Below the pieces are notes generated by a model. It saw only the letters and a list, made by a program, of their open reading frames with translations, was not told the origin of the DNA and ran no database searches. Position numbers and translations under genes: made by a program. A DNA stretch of 64,000 nt from Chryseobacterium sp. BLS98 (GTDB lineage Bacteria; Bacteroidota; Bacteroidia; Flavobacteriales; Weeksellaceae): NCBI RefSeq assembly GCF_001045445.1, contig NZ_LFNF01000002.1, positions 310,001-374,000 of the forward strand, given 5' to 3'. Below, in pieces: positions 14,006 to 24,134 of the stretch; the stretch's first letter is position 1; each line of letters starts with the position of its first letter.

Positions 14006-16438
14006 TTAAAATATCGCTGGATATTTCTGAGGGTTTGTTTCATTAAACATCGCATAAATTTTCTCAACCATATCGTCTGAAGATGGCTTGCTGAAATAAT
14101 CTCCGTCACTTGCATAAGCAGGTCGGTGATCGTTCGCAGCAATCGTCAACGGATCTGAGTCCAGGTATCTGAATGCTTTTTGCTTTTCTACAATCTGCTG
14201 AAGGATAAACGCTGAAGTTCCGCCTTCCACATCTTCGTCGATCACAACTAATCGGTTGGTCTTCTTCACGCTTTCAGCAATTTCGCTGGTTAAATCGAAA
14301 GGAATTAAAGACTGAACATCGATAACTTCTGCAGAGATTCCTAATTTTTCCAATTGCTCTGCTGCATCCATTACAATTCTCCATGTAGAACCGTAGGTTA
14401 CCAACGTAACATCTTTTCCTTCTTTGGTTACTTCAATTTTTCCTACAGGAACTGTAAATTCACCTAGGTTATCAGGCTGTTTTTCCTTTAATCTGTATCC
14501 ATTAAGACACTCAACAATGACAGCAGGATCATCACTCTGAAGCATTGTATTGTAGAATCCGGCAGCTTTTGTTAAGTTTCTCGGAACCAACACCAGGATA
14601 CCTTTTGAAAGGTTCAGAATTCCCGCCATCGGAGAACCAGAATGCCATACGCCCTCCAGCCTGTGACCTCTTGTTCTGATAATTACCGGAGCTTTCTGGC
14701 CTCCTTTCGTTCTGTACTGAACTGTTGCCAGGTCGTCGCTCATACCCTGTAAACAGTAAAGGATATAATCCAGATACTGAATTTCAGCAATAGGTCTCAG
14801 GCCTCTCATGGCCATCCCGATTCCCTGACCAAGAATGGTAGCTTCACGGATTCCGGTATCTGCAACACGCACATCACCATATTTTTCCTGCATCCCTTCT
14901 AATCCCTGGTTAACGTCACCGATATTTCCGGCATCTTCACCAAATACTAAAGTCTGAGGATATTTTTCGAAAATTTTGTCGAAATTATTTCTTACCACTA
15001 CTCTTCCGTCCACTTCTTCAGAGCTGTCTGAAAAAACAGGCTTGATTTCCTTCACATTTTCAGCCTTCCACTGAGATTGTGAATACAGGTGGGAAGAATA
15101 GTTGTCTTTTTCTTTTTCAAAGATTTCATTATACTTCTGCATCAGCTGAGTTCTTTCTGCAGAATTTGTTCCTCTTGTCGCTAATAGTACTTTTCTTGTC
15201 AGATGGAAAACATCTTTTTTAGCTTTGGAAACAAGTTTATTGAACTGAGCGATATAGCTCTCGATTTCAGTATCCTGTCCTTTAAGATTTTCAACTAAAG
15301 GAAGAACCGACTGAATCAGATCAGTAATGGTCTTCTGGTAGTTTTCCCAGGCATTTTTCTGGCCTGCTTTTACTATTTTTTTTGCTTCTTCATCAATCGC
15401 ATTTAATTCTTCTGCTGAAGCTATAATTTCTTCTTTTCCTTCAATTTCGATTGAATAGTTCAGGATCCATTCTTTAAATTTCACCAAACCGTCGAAATCC
15501 GCCTCCCAGGAAAGACGCTCTTCATTTTTATATCTCTCATGAGACCCTGAAGTAGAATGTCCCTGAGGCTGGGTAACTTCAATAACATGAACCACAACCG
15601 GAATACTTTCCGTTCTTGCAAAATGCTCTGCTCTTGCATAAGCATCCAGTAATGAAGGATAATCCCAGGCTTTTACCTGAATGATCTCGCAACCTTGATT
15701 TTCACCTTCTTTTCTCTGAAAACCGCTCAACATTTCAGCAATATCAGCTTTTGCTCTCTGATTTCTGGTCGGAACTGAAATTCCGTAGCCATCATCCCAG
15801 ATAGAAACGATCATTGGAACCTGAAGTGCGCATGCTGCGTTCAACGTTTCCCAGAAGTGTCCTTCTGCTGTAGAAGCATCTCCGATGGTACCGAAAGCAA
15901 CTTCATTTCCTTCTTTTGAAAACTTTTCAGATCCTTCAAATTTTACACTTTTATAAACTTTGGAAGCCTGAGCCAATCCTAAAAGCCTTGGCATCTGTCC
16001 TGCTGTAGGAGAAATATCGGAAGAGATGTTTTTCTGTGCCGTAAGGTCTTTCCAGCTTCCGTCTTCATTTAAACTTCTTGTTGCGAAGTGTCCGTTCATC
16101 TGTCTACCTGCTGATGCCGGCTCTCTTTCTACACTTGTATCTGCATACAGTTGTGCGAAAAAGCTTTCAACCGTTAAAGCATCTACCGCTAATGCAAAAG
16201 TCTGATCCCTGTAATATCCAGAACGGAAATCTCCATTTCTGAAAACTTTCGCCATTGCCAGCTGAGGAAGTTCCTTACCATCCCCAAAAATTCCGAATTT
16301 AGCTTTTCCTGTCAGTACTTCTCTCCTTCCAAGGTAAGACATTTCGCGCGATATCCTTCCTAACCTGTAGTCTTCAAGTATCTGATTTTTAAAATCCTGG
16401 AAAGAAATTTGCTGTGTTTCAATATAGGTTGTCTGCAT
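14006..16438 (-). CDS. branched-chain 2-oxo acid dehydrogenase E1, alpha and beta subunits fused
   Basis: This 810-aa thiamine-diphosphate enzyme decarboxylates 2-oxo acids and transfers the acyl group to lipoyl-E2. The N-terminal half is E1 alpha (GDASTAEGHFWETLNAAC and IVSIWDDGYGISVPT form the ThDP site). A linker of roughly 100 residues follows, then E1 beta (VFGEDAGNIGDVNQGLEGM, RVADTGIREATILGQGIGMA, IIRTRGHRLEGVWHSGSP and the C-terminal VVIDEDVEGGTSAFI transketolase domain). In many bacteria these are two genes; the fused form is common in Bacteroidetes. It probably supplies branched-chain acyl-CoA for iso-fatty acids. E2 is not in the window; lpdA could provide E3. Confidence 0.93.
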   Translation of the reverse strand: MQTTYIETQQISFQDFKNQILEDYRLGRISREMSYLGRREVLTGKAKFGIFGDGKELPQLAMAKVFRNGDFRSGYYRDQTFALAVDALTVESFFAQLYADTSVEREPASAGRQMNGHFATRSLNEDGSWKDLTAQKNISSDISPTAGQMPRLLGLAQASKVYKSVKFEGSEKFSKEGNEVAFGTIGDASTAEGHFWETLNAACALQVPMIVSIWDDGYGISVPTRNQRAKADIAEMLSGFQRKEGENQGCEIIQVKAWDYPSLLDAYARAEHFARTESIPVVVHVIEVTQPQGHSTSGSHERYKNEERLSWEADFDGLVKFKEWILNYSIEIEGKEEIIASAEELNAIDEEAKKIVKAGQKNAWENYQKTITDLIQSVLPLVENLKGQDTEIESYIAQFNKLVSKAKKDVFHLTRKVLLATRGTNSAERTQLMQKYNEIFEKEKDNYSSHLYSQSQWKAENVKEIKPVFSDSSEEVDGRVVVRNNFDKIFEKYPQTLVFGEDAGNIGDVNQGLEGMQEKYGDVRVADTGIREATILGQGIGMAMRGLRPIAEIQYLDYILYCLQGMSDDLATVQYRTKGGQKAPVIIRTRGHRLEGVWHSGSPMAGILNLSKGILVLVPRNLTKAAGFYNTMLQSDDPAVIVECLNGYRLKEKQPDNLGEFTVPVGKIEVTKEGKDVTLVTYGSTWRIVMDAAEQLEKLGISAEVIDVQSLIPFDLTSEIAESVKKTNRLVVIDEDVEGGTSAFILQQIVEKQKAFRYLDSDPLTIAANDHRPAYASDGDYFSKPSSDDMVEKIYAMFNETNPQKYPAIF

Positions 16439-16571
16439 AGCTAGATATAAAAGTTTTTATTCTTCAAGTATGGCGCTAATATACAATTTTTAAACTAATT
16501 TTAATTTTCAATAATCTTTTTTAAAAATTTGATAATAAAAAAAATGTGTTTTATATTGTGAAAAATTGTCA

Positions 16572-16871
16572 ATGATGGAAAAAAAGTCACCTCATATCCT
16601 GAATGCATCCAGCAATCTTTTGGGTTTTTCCCTGATTATCATCACTTCATTAAAAATCACAAAAATCAGTATGCATACGCATCTGGACGAATTTGCCAGC
16701 GTATCGTGCATGCTTTTTGCCTGCAGTTGCTTTTTCTCATTTCTGGCCATCCGGACTAAAAGCGAAAGACGGGAACATAAATATGAGACCATTGCGGATT
16801 ATCTATTTTTAATCGCTTTATTTTGTATTGTTTTGGCAGTTATTATTGTGACCGTGAAAATAATTGACTAA
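16572..16871 (+). CDS. small membrane protein, function unknown
   Basis: About 99 aa from ATG 16572 (a second ATG follows immediately; a TTG six bases earlier is less likely). Three hydrophobic helices are visible: NLLGFSLIIITSLKI, SVSCMLFACSCFFSFLAI and YLFLIALFCIVLAVIIVTV, with a basic, charged loop (RTKSERREHKYE) between the last two. No family was recognised with confidence. Confidence 0.65.
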   Translation: MMEKKSPHILNASSNLLGFSLIIITSLKITKISMHTHLDEFASVSCMLFACSCFFSFLAIRTKSERREHKYETIADYLFLIALFCIVLAVIIVTVKIID

Positions 16872-17145
16872 ATCTATTACTCTAATCATCTCATTTGTCA
16901 ACATACTATTTTTTCCTGTAAATAAATCACCTCTTTGTTCTTGGTTTGGTTAAAATAATGTGGTATTTGAACATATAAATTATTTCAAATAAAAGGGATC
17001 TTTTTTTACATTATTAATAATATTTTCTTTTAAAAGCATCAAAAATTATCATATTGTTAATCATAATTTCTATAATGGTATGAAAATTGTTAAATGGATT
17101 TGAATATTCAGTAATTTTACTACACAAAAGAGAAAAAATTAAAAG

Positions 17146-17952
17146 ATGAAAAAAATTATTTCGTTATGTGGCGTTTTTTTAACGTCAAGCATTATCTATG
17201 CCCAAATAGGTATAAACACCAACAATCCACAAGCCAGTTTTCATATTGATGCTGCAAAAGACAATCCGCTGTCAGGTGCTCCTTCGGTTACACAGCAGGC
17301 TAATGATTTTGTTGTGACAAGTGCTGCCAATGTTGGTATTGGGACAACAAGCCCAACGGATAAACTGGATGTGGCTTCAGGAAATGCAAGAATCCGTAAC
17401 ATCAATTCGAATGTGGGAACAGGAGGCACCGACAGAGTTGTGGTGGCTGATGCAAACGGCGTATTAAAAACAATAGACTTTACTGCTTATTCACTATTCC
17501 ACGCCCGGTTGGCAGCTGACCAGAGTATTTCCGGTGCGGCCACTATCACTACTCTTATGTTTGCAGCACCAATTGCAACTTCACCGTTTTACAGCTATAA
17601 TGCAAGCACAGGAGTTTTAACTTTCAACCAGGCAGGAAATTATCTGGTGACATTACAGGCAAGTTTTGCAGGTATTGCTGCAGATGCACAGTTACTTTTA
17701 GGAATTAGACCGGTTCCTGATGCTACTTATTTAGGAAGGGGCAGTCATTATTCTGCGACTGCAACGCCTACACTTACCTCTACGACAAGAATTGGTGAGC
17801 TGATGAATTATACAACACTGCTTATTATACCTACAGCAGGTTATCAGGTTCGTTTCACTGCAGCACCTAACCAATCCTGTACGGTTTTATCGACAGAAAT
17901 GGGACCTACAGGAAACGGAAACGTTACAAATGTTACAGTACAGAAAATTTAA
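17146..17952 (+). CDS. secreted protein with C1q/TNF-like C-terminal domain
   Basis: The 268-aa protein has a signal peptide ending in IIYAQ. The mature N-terminus contains IGINTNNPQASFHID and VGIGTTSPTDKLDV, the repeated head motif of flavobacterial tail-fibre or adhesin-like proteins. Residues from about 115 form strand-rich sequence (FNQAGNYLVTLQASF and TTLLIIPTAGYQVRF) that resembles the jelly-roll of C1q-like domains. Probably surface exposed or periplasmic. No T9SS sorting domain is present. Confidence 0.7.
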   Translation: MKKIISLCGVFLTSSIIYAQIGINTNNPQASFHIDAAKDNPLSGAPSVTQQANDFVVTSAANVGIGTTSPTDKLDVASGNARIRNINSNVGTGGTDRVVVADANGVLKTIDFTAYSLFHARLAADQSISGAATITTLMFAAPIATSPFYSYNASTGVLTFNQAGNYLVTLQASFAGIAADAQLLLGIRPVPDATYLGRGSHYSATATPTLTSTTRIGELMNYTTLLIIPTAGYQVRFTAAPNQSCTVLSTEMGPTGNGNVTNVTVQKI

Positions 17953-17962
17953 CATTAAAAAT

Positions 17963-17999
17963 AAAACGGGATGCAGCAATACACCCCGTTTTTTATTTT
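17963..17999 (+). terminator. intrinsic terminator after the C1q-like protein gene
   Basis: AAAACGGG (17963-17970) pairs with CCCGTTTT (17985-17992), followed by a T-rich run. Confidence 0.75.
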
Positions 18000-18013
18000 G
18001 TTAATTCCGATCC

Positions 18014-18991
18014 TTAGAATTTTCTTTCAATTACATAATCAAGCATACTGTGCAATGATTTCCTGGCTTCAGAATCCGGAAATTCCTCCAGAATGTCTTT
18101 GGCTTTCTGCTGAAAGTCTTTCATCACTTTTATAGCATAATCCATACCTCCGGAACTTTTTACAAATTCTATCAGTTCCTTTACGCGTTTCTGATCATTG
18201 TTATAGCGCTTTATAGTATTGAAGTAGTACTTTCTGTCTTTTTCACTGGCATTTTTCAGTGTATAAATCAAAGGAAGGGTCATCTTCTGTTCTTTAATAT
18301 CTATACCAACTGGTTTTCCGATTACATTTGAGCTTAAGTAATCAAAAAGGTCATCCTTAATCTGAAAAGCCATTCCGGTATATGTACCGAAATTCATCAT
18401 TTTTTTAGCAAGAGTTTCATCCGCATTATTGGATAAAACCCCAATTTCACAACAGGCAGCAATAAGAGTAGCTGTTTTCTGACGGATAATTTCATAGTAA
18501 ACGTCTTCTGTAATATCCAGTTTTCTGGCCTTTTCCAGCTGAAGAAGCTCGCCTTCGGACATTTCGCGGATTGTTCTGGAAATCACACCTAAAAGATCGT
18601 AATCTTTATGATCTGTAGAAAGGAGTACTGATTTTGATAAAAGATAATCTCCTACCAAAACAGCAATTTTATTCTTCCACAAGGCATTAATGGAAAAGAA
18701 ATTACGACGTTTGAAACTTTCATCCACTACATCATCATGTACCAGGGTTGCTGTGTGAATAAGCTCGATCATAGAAGCGCCACGGTACGTTTTTTCATTA
18801 ACCTCACCGATCAGCTTTGCGCACAGGAAAACGAACATAGGACGCATCTGCTTTCCTTTAGTAGTCACAATAAAACGGGTTACTTTATCTAATAAAGGCA
18901 CTTTGCTCTGCATCGATTCATAAAACTTCTGCTCGAAAAGTTTCATTTCCTCATTGATCGGTCGTTTAATTTCTTCTACGATGTTTGCCAA
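18014..18991 (-). CDS. polyprenyl diphosphate synthase (trans-isoprenyl, octaprenyl/solanesyl type)
   Basis: The 325-aa protein extends farnesyl or geranylgeranyl diphosphate with IPP units to make the side chain of menaquinone. The first aspartate-rich motif is LVHDDVVDES and the second is IKDDLFDYL, both complete; KGKQMRPMF holds the IPP-binding region. A TATCTTTG -7 box lies complementary to 19029-19036. Chain length cannot be read with certainty. Confidence 0.93.
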   Translation of the reverse strand: MANIVEEIKRPINEEMKLFEQKFYESMQSKVPLLDKVTRFIVTTKGKQMRPMFVFLCAKLIGEVNEKTYRGASMIELIHTATLVHDDVVDESFKRRNFFSINALWKNKIAVLVGDYLLSKSVLLSTDHKDYDLLGVISRTIREMSEGELLQLEKARKLDITEDVYYEIIRQKTATLIAACCEIGVLSNNADETLAKKMMNFGTYTGMAFQIKDDLFDYLSSNVIGKPVGIDIKEQKMTLPLIYTLKNASEKDRKYYFNTIKRYNNDQKRVKELIEFVKSSGGMDYAIKVMKDFQQKAKDILEEFPDSEARKSLHSMLDYVIERKF

Positions 18992-19028
18992 AATCTGTGA
19001 ATGAAAGGTAAATACTTATTAATTATCA

Positions 19029-19036
19029 CAAAGATA
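19029..19036 (-). promoter_or_regulatory. -7 promoter box for the polyprenyl synthase gene
   Basis: Minus-strand TATCTTTG matches TAnnTTTG, 38 bp upstream of the start codon. A clear -33 TTG is not seen at the right distance. Confidence 0.45.
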
Positions 19037-19064
19037 ATTTTTTTCACGCAATTTCAGGATAAAA

Positions 19065-19940
19065 TTAATCTTTGAATTGCTCTCTGGGAATAAAATACAA
19101 TGCCGGCTGTGCCCTTCCCAATCTCGATTTAAATTTTTCCCCTGAAATATAGATTCCTGCATCACTAACGGCAATTCCTTCAATCTGCCCTATTGCCAGA
19201 GCGCTTCCCAGATAATAATGCCTGGGTTTTTCTTTAAAGAAAATTCCGGGTTCCGTTTCTGTGAATATATTAAGAAATACCTCCGTTTTTTTGGTGTATC
19301 CTATCAGATAAAGTTTCCGGTCAAAATAAGAAGCATCAGTCACAACAAAATTGGTCTTAAAAGATTCTGTTTTCTCAGCCCTCTGTTTTTCCGGTATATT
19401 GGGATCAATAATATAATGGGATGTGAATTTTGATTTCCATTCTTTGGTAAAAAGGTGAAGCTTTCCGTTGAGATAGATCATCGCTTCGGCATCAAAATCA
19501 TTGTTGGTATATTGGGGAATAAATTCTGTCTGCTCCGGATAATAGAATGTTATTTTTGTAATGGAATCATTTTTGGGCTCATCCTGAAAAGACAGCTTAT
19601 AAATTTCCAAATCTCTTCTTGTTCCGCCATTATTTCCGAAATCGCCGATATAGAAATTCTTACCGTCATTGGTAAGGGCTTCCCAATCTTTATTTTTAGC
19701 ATTAATTGTGAATGTATTTTTGATATTTCCGGAAATTTCATCCAGTTCAAAAATTTCAGGAGCATTACCGCTGTCATTGAAGGTATAAAGTTTTCCATTC
19801 AGAAGACTTAGTCCTGAATTTTCCCTGATCTTGTCATCTAAATAGGCAACTCTGAATTTTCTTATTTTAAAAAAATCGGTCTGTTGGGAAAATGAGTATT
19901 GAAAAATGATAAAAGCGGAAAAAAGGAGGAGTTTTTTCAT
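19065..19940 (-). CDS. secreted beta-propeller-like protein, function unknown
   Basis: The 291-aa protein has a signal peptide (KKLLLFSAFIIFQYSFSQ). The mature part has repeated short strands with Asp/Gly turns: ENSGLSLLNGKLYTFNDSGN, WEALTNDGKNFYIGDFGNNG, NDFDAEAMIYLNGKLHLFTK and IGQIEGIAVSDAGIYISGEK. These resemble the SdiA-regulated/esterase-like phytase propeller group, but identity is uncertain. Catalytic residues cannot be named. Confidence 0.6.
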   Translation of the reverse strand: MKKLLLFSAFIIFQYSFSQQTDFFKIRKFRVAYLDDKIRENSGLSLLNGKLYTFNDSGNAPEIFELDEISGNIKNTFTINAKNKDWEALTNDGKNFYIGDFGNNGGTRRDLEIYKLSFQDEPKNDSITKITFYYPEQTEFIPQYTNNDFDAEAMIYLNGKLHLFTKEWKSKFTSHYIIDPNIPEKQRAEKTESFKTNFVVTDASYFDRKLYLIGYTKKTEVFLNIFTETEPGIFFKEKPRHYYLGSALAIGQIEGIAVSDAGIYISGEKFKSRLGRAQPALYFIPREQFKD

Positions 19941-20000
19941 AGAGTAAAGATAAGGGTTTGCGGATGATTGGAAAAGTTGAGAAGTTTTTTGCTTAGAACC

Positions 20001-20050
20001 ACCCCTTCAAAAATTCTTTGAATTTTTACCACCCCTCCAAGGGAGGGGAA
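20001..20050. repeat. small palindromic intergenic repeat
   Basis: ACCACCCC occurs twice in tandem context (20000 and 20029), with an AAAATTCTTTGAATTTT palindrome between, and then CCCCTCC (20032-20038) pairs with GGAGGGG (20042-20048). The shape suggests a dispersed REP-like element between two minus-strand genes. Confidence 0.5.
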
Positions 20051-20105
20051 TTTGGCCCGACAGATTGTAGGTATTCTAAAAACCGTTGATTCGCAATATG
20101 ACACT

Positions 20106-21032
20106 CTATGCGGATTTCATTTTCTGTTTTCCAGCCCGTTTCTTTAGATAATCTTTCTGATACTGCCTTACCGTTTTTCCGGTACCGTCATGTCTCCAGC
20201 CAGGAGAATTGAAGATATAATTAATCCTGTCTGAAAACTTCAGTCCCGGTTGCTTAATATCTTTCCAGATCTTTCTCCATTCGTAAAGAAGAACAGTATC
20301 CGGTTTATTGTCCGGCATTTTAGGATAGATTCCATATTTGACAGGCACATTGGGATCTTCTTTCTCAAAAGTACCGAAGATCTTATCCCAAATGATGAGA
20401 CACATTCCCATATTTCTGTCCAGATATTTGATATTACAGGCATGATGTACCCTGTGATGGGAAGGTGTTACCAGGATATATTCCAGGATTCCCATTGTTT
20501 TCACAGTCTGTGTATGTACCCAGGTTCCATATACCTGTCCTATCGCATACACAACCATGATATGCCATGGATTAAAGCCTAAAAAAGCCAGAGGGGAAAA
20601 ATAGAGGTATCTGTAAAGCGGCTGCAGCACCGGACTCCTGAATCCGGTCGTCAGATTGAAGTACTCCGAATTATGATGGGTAATATGAACTGCCCAGAAC
20701 GCTCTGGAATGGTGATCTACATAATGCAGCACATAATACGCAAAGTCCGTGATCACAAAGCAGATAAGCCAATACCAAATTGTAAAATCCCATATGAAAA
20801 GCCTGTGGTTGTAGAAAAAGAACATCACTCCCATCGCGAAGGCCTTCATAATGAGATCCAGGCCAAAGTTCATCAGGGCCAGATAAACGCTTGTCGCAAC
20901 ATCTTTTCCGTTATATAGTTTGGCTTCAGAAACATGACTATAAATCATCTCTGCCAAAATAACGGCAGCATGAAACGGAATAGCCCATGCGTATACATTC
21001 TCAAGACCATCCTCGCTCATAAAGAAGTCCAT
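20106..21032 (-). CDS. sterol desaturase / fatty acid hydroxylase family protein
   Basis: The 308-aa integral membrane di-iron protein shows the family's histidine boxes: HYVDHH, HITHHNSEYF, and later THSHHRVHH-type sequence (SHHRVHHACN). Several hydrophobic helices surround these, and a basic C-terminal tail faces the cytoplasm. Members hydroxylate or desaturate lipids with oxygen; the natural substrate in flavobacteria is not fixed. The gene stands between the propeller gene and rlmN. Confidence 0.9.
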   Translation of the reverse strand: MDFFMSEDGLENVYAWAIPFHAAVILAEMIYSHVSEAKLYNGKDVATSVYLALMNFGLDLIMKAFAMGVMFFFYNHRLFIWDFTIWYWLICFVITDFAYYVLHYVDHHSRAFWAVHITHHNSEYFNLTTGFRSPVLQPLYRYLYFSPLAFLGFNPWHIMVVYAIGQVYGTWVHTQTVKTMGILEYILVTPSHHRVHHACNIKYLDRNMGMCLIIWDKIFGTFEKEDPNVPVKYGIYPKMPDNKPDTVLLYEWRKIWKDIKQPGLKFSDRINYIFNSPGWRHDGTGKTVRQYQKDYLKKRAGKQKMKSA

Positions 21033-21105
21033 AATAACTTTGCTTTATGTAAAGTTAAGCTTTTAGGAAATTTTTAAGAAAAATTTTAAGGTTTTTAAGG
21101 AAATT

Positions 21106-22140
21106 TTAATCTGCTGTTTTATTGGCAAGCTGTCCGCATGCAGCATCGATATCGCCACCACGGCTTTTTCTGATCATAACAGTAATTCCGGCATTTTCCA
21201 GCTGACTTACATAATTTTCTTCCGCCTGCTTATTACACTGGTCATATTTTCCATCTCCGATAGGGTTATACTGGATAAGATTCACCTTGGAAGGAACCTG
21301 CTTACAATATTTGATCAGCGCTTTAATGTCCTCATCACCATCATTAATTCCCTTCCATACACAGTACTCAAAAGTGATCACAGAACCTGTTTTCTGATAC
21401 CAGTACTGAAGAGCTTCCATAATATCTGTCAGTGGAAACTTATCCGAGAAAGGCATAATTTCATTACGCTTGGATTCGATAGCAGAGTGAAGTGAAAGGG
21501 CCAACTTTACGCGAAGGTCATCGTCTGCCAGCATTTTGATCATCTTCGGGATTCCGGATGTAGAAACGGTAATTCTTCTTGGTGACATTCCCAAACCTTC
21601 CGGCTGGGTAATTTTCCTGATGGCTTCCACTACATTCTTGTAATTCATCATAGGCTCTCCCATTCCCATAAAGACAATATTGGAAAGCGGTCTGTTGAAG
21701 TACATTTTGCTCTGGCTGTCGATCAGGGCGACCTGGTCTACGATCTCAGCGACTTCCAGGTTTCTCATTCTCTTAAGTCTTGCCGTTGCACAGAATTCGC
21801 AGTTCAGGGAACATCCTACCTGTGAGGAAACACAGGCTGTAGTTCTTGTTTCTGTTGGAATAAGAACAGATTCTACCAATAATCCGTCATGGAGCTTCAC
21901 TCCGTTTTTGATGGTTCCATCCGTGCTTCTCTGAAGCTGGTCAACAGAAACAGGATTAATGGTATACTCTTCGGAAATTTTTTCACGGAGAGATTTCGAA
22001 AGATTGGTCATTTCATCAATCGAATGGAGATTTTTACTCCACAGCCAGTCATAAACCTGCTTCGCACGAAACGGTTTTTCCCCTAAAGTTACAAAGTAAT
22101 CTTTAAGCTGGTCCAGTGATAAAACTCGGATATCTTTCAT
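21106..22140 (-). CDS. rlmN: dual-specificity 23S rRNA A2503 / tRNA A37 C2-methyltransferase
   Basis: This radical-SAM enzyme methylates C2 of A2503 in 23S rRNA and of A37 in some tRNAs. The 344 aa carry the cluster motif C110-SLN-C114-EF-C117, and the methyl-carrier pair is present: C103 (seven residues before C110, in TACVSSQVGC) and C335 (DAACGQL). The N-terminal FRAKQVYDWLW domain is also typical. It lies downstream of queA with a 72-bp gap. Confidence 0.97.
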   Translation of the reverse strand: MKDIRVLSLDQLKDYFVTLGEKPFRAKQVYDWLWSKNLHSIDEMTNLSKSLREKISEEYTINPVSVDQLQRSTDGTIKNGVKLHDGLLVESVLIPTETRTTACVSSQVGCSLNCEFCATARLKRMRNLEVAEIVDQVALIDSQSKMYFNRPLSNIVFMGMGEPMMNYKNVVEAIRKITQPEGLGMSPRRITVSTSGIPKMIKMLADDDLRVKLALSLHSAIESKRNEIMPFSDKFPLTDIMEALQYWYQKTGSVITFEYCVWKGINDGDEDIKALIKYCKQVPSKVNLIQYNPIGDGKYDQCNKQAEENYVSQLENAGITVMIRKSRGGDIDAACGQLANKTAD

Positions 22141-22145
22141 TAGTA

Positions 22146-22195
22146 AGGTTGCAGATGACAGGTTTCAGGTCGCAGATAACTACTACCTGCAACCT
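22146..22195. repeat. inverted repeat between queA and rlmN
   Basis: AGGTTGCAG (22146-22154) and CTGCAACCT (22187-22195) are perfect complements, with CAGGT/ACCTG copies inside. It may act as a weak terminator after queA or be a short dispersed repeat. Confidence 0.5.
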
Positions 22196-22212
22196 TTTAC
22201 CTGATATCTTTT

Positions 22213-23262
22213 TTATAAAATTAACATTGCATCACCGTAAGAATAGAATTTATACTTTTCTTTTACGGCTTCTTCATAAGCGTGCATGATGAACTCTTTT
22301 CCGGCAAACGCAGCAATCATCATCAATAATGTTGATTTGGGCGTATGGAAGTTAGTGATCATTGAGTTGGCAACTCCAAAATCGTGAGGCGGATAGATGA
22401 ATTTATTTGTCCATCCATTGAAAGCAGAGATTTTTTTGTTTGAAGAAACAGAAGTTTCCAATGCTCTCATAGTAGTGGTCCCTACTGCACAAACTCTTCT
22501 GTGAGCCTCTACCGCTTTATTGATGATTTCAGCATTTTTCTCGTCAATGATGATTTCTTCAGACTCCATTTTGTGCTTGGAAAGATCTTCTACCTCAATC
22601 GGGTTGAAAGTTCCCAAACCAACGTGAAGGGTTACTTCAGCAAAATCGATTCCTTTGATCTCTAGTTTTTTCATCAAATGCTTAGAGAAGTGAAGACCGG
22701 CAGTAGGCGCAGCAACGGCTCCTTCTACTTTTGCATAAATAGTCTGGTATCTTTCTGCATCTTCCGGCTCTACTGCTCTTTTGATGTATTTTGGAAGCGG
22801 AGTTTCTCCCAGTTCTTTCAGTTTTGTTCTGAATTCGTCATAAGAACCATCGAATAAGAATCTTAGTGTTCTTCCTCTTGAAGTTGTGTTATCGATAACT
22901 TCAGCAACCAAAGATTCATCTTCAGTAAAGAATAGTTTGTTACCGATTCTGATTTTTCTTGCAGGATCTACAAGAACGTCCCATACTCTGGTTTCCTTAT
23001 CAAGCTCTCTTAAAAGAAAAACTTCAATTTTAGCACCTGTTTTCTCTTTATTTCCATAAAGACGTGCAGGGAAAACTTTAGTATTATTGAAGATAAATAG
23101 ATCTTTCTCGTCGAAATAATCCACAACATCCTTAAACAGCTTATGTTCAATGGTTTCTGTTTTTCTGTTAAGAACCATTAATCTGGCTTCGTCTCTGTGT
23201 TCGGATGGGTGTTCTGCCAATAATTCCGCAGGAAGATCAAAATTAAAATCTGATGTTTTCAT
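22213..23262 (-). CDS. queA: S-adenosylmethionine:tRNA ribosyltransferase-isomerase (queuosine synthesis)
   Basis: The 349-aa enzyme transfers the ribosyl part of SAM to preQ1 in tRNA to give epoxyqueuosine. It begins with the diagnostic [20 protein letters not shown] and carries [32 protein letters not shown] and [12 protein letters not shown]. The length is standard. A clear Bacteroidetes promoter lies upstream at 23319-23350. Confidence 0.97.
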   Translation of the reverse strand: MKTSDFNFDLPAELLAEHPSEHRDEARLMVLNRKTETIEHKLFKDVVDYFDEKDLFIFNNTKVFPARLYGNKEKTGAKIEVFLLRELDKETRVWDVLVDPARKIRIGNKLFFTEDESLVAEVIDNTTSRGRTLRFLFDGSYDEFRTKLKELGETPLPKYIKRAVEPEDAERYQTIYAKVEGAVAAPTAGLHFSKHLMKKLEIKGIDFAEVTLHVGLGTFNPIEVEDLSKHKMESEEIIIDEKNAEIINKAVEAHRRVCAVGTTTMRALETSVSSNKKISAFNGWTNKFIYPPHDFGVANSMITNFHTPKSTLLMMIAAFAGKEFIMHAYEEAVKEKYKFYSYGDAMLIL

Positions 23263-23318
23263 TTTTTTTAAATTACGGTTTAAAAATTATTCAAATTACA
23301 AGTGTAATTTTCGGAGTG

Positions 23319-23350
23319 CAAATATACAACATTGAATACCCCTTTGTCAA
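23319..23350 (-). promoter_or_regulatory. queA promoter
   Basis: On the minus strand TTGAC (complement of 23346-23350) is followed after about 21 bp by TATATTTG (complement of 23319-23326), matching the Bacteroidetes -33/-7 pattern. Confidence 0.7.
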
Positions 23351-23441
23351 GTATTATTTAAAATCAATTTAAAACCGTGATTCTACGGTGATCTGTGATG
23401 GGAAAAAAGATTATTTTTGAAGACATTAAAAAATTTACACT

Positions 23442-24134
23442 ATGAGCAAATATTCATTGGAAGCCTTTGTTAACGAAACTAAAGAAAATCCACAGCAGAA
23501 GGACTATTTTGAGCTTGAAACGCCGCACATGCTGGAAATTAACCTTAATAACCAGGCGGTATGGACCAAAAGAGGAAGCATGGTAGCTTATGTAGGAGGG
23601 ATTAATTTTGAAAGACAGGGAATGCTGGCAGGAGGAATCGGCAATCTTTTAAAGAAAGCAATCAGCGGTGAAGGAGCAAAACTGATGAAAGCAGAAGGAA
23701 CCGGTAAACTTTATGTGGCAGATTCCGGTAAAAAAGTGCGCATCCTGTATCTGAATAATGAATCGGTATGTGTCAACGGAAATGATGTGCTGGCCCATGA
23801 GCAGAGTGTAAAAAGTGATATTACCATGCTAAAAAGTATTGCGGGTATGATGGCCGGAGGTCTTTTCCAGGTAAAGCTTTCCGGAACGGGACACATTGCC
23901 ATAACTACCCACGGTGAACCGCTAACCCTGATGGTAACCCCGGACAGTCCTGTTTTTACAGATCCCAATGCTACAGTAGCATGGTCTGGAAATCTTAGTC
24001 CTGATCTGAAAACGAATGTTTCCTTCAAAAGCCTGATCGGAAGAGGAAGCGGAGAAGAGTTTCAGATGAAGTTTTCAGGAAACGGATGGGTACTTATCCA
24101 GCCTTATGAAGAAGTATATTTCACGGAAAAATAG
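23442..24134 (+). CDS. AIM24-family protein
   Basis: The 230-aa protein has the beta-sandwich pattern of the AIM24/TIGR00266 family: LEINLNNQAVWTKRGSMVAY, GGIGNLLKKAISGEG, a lone GTGKLYVAD strand, and ATVAWSGNLSPDL followed by GRGSGEEFQMKFSGNGWVLI. The role of bacterial members is not known. No signal peptide. A TATTTTTG box at 23412-23419 is a plausible -7 element. Confidence 0.9.
   Translation: MSKYSLEAFVNETKENPQQKDYFELETPHMLEINLNNQAVWTKRGSMVAYVGGINFERQGMLAGGIGNLLKKAISGEGAKLMKAEGTGKLYVADSGKKVRILYLNNESVCVNGNDVLAHEQSVKSDITMLKSIAGMMAGGLFQVKLSGTGHIAITTHGEPLTLMVTPDSPVFTDPNATVAWSGNLSPDLKTNVSFKSLIGRGSGEEFQMKFSGNGWVLIQPYEEVYFTEK

Noticed and set aside
20240..20443. Shadow ORFs inside the sterol desaturase and other genes
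   Set aside because: They overlap strongly supported coding frames and lack their own motifs.
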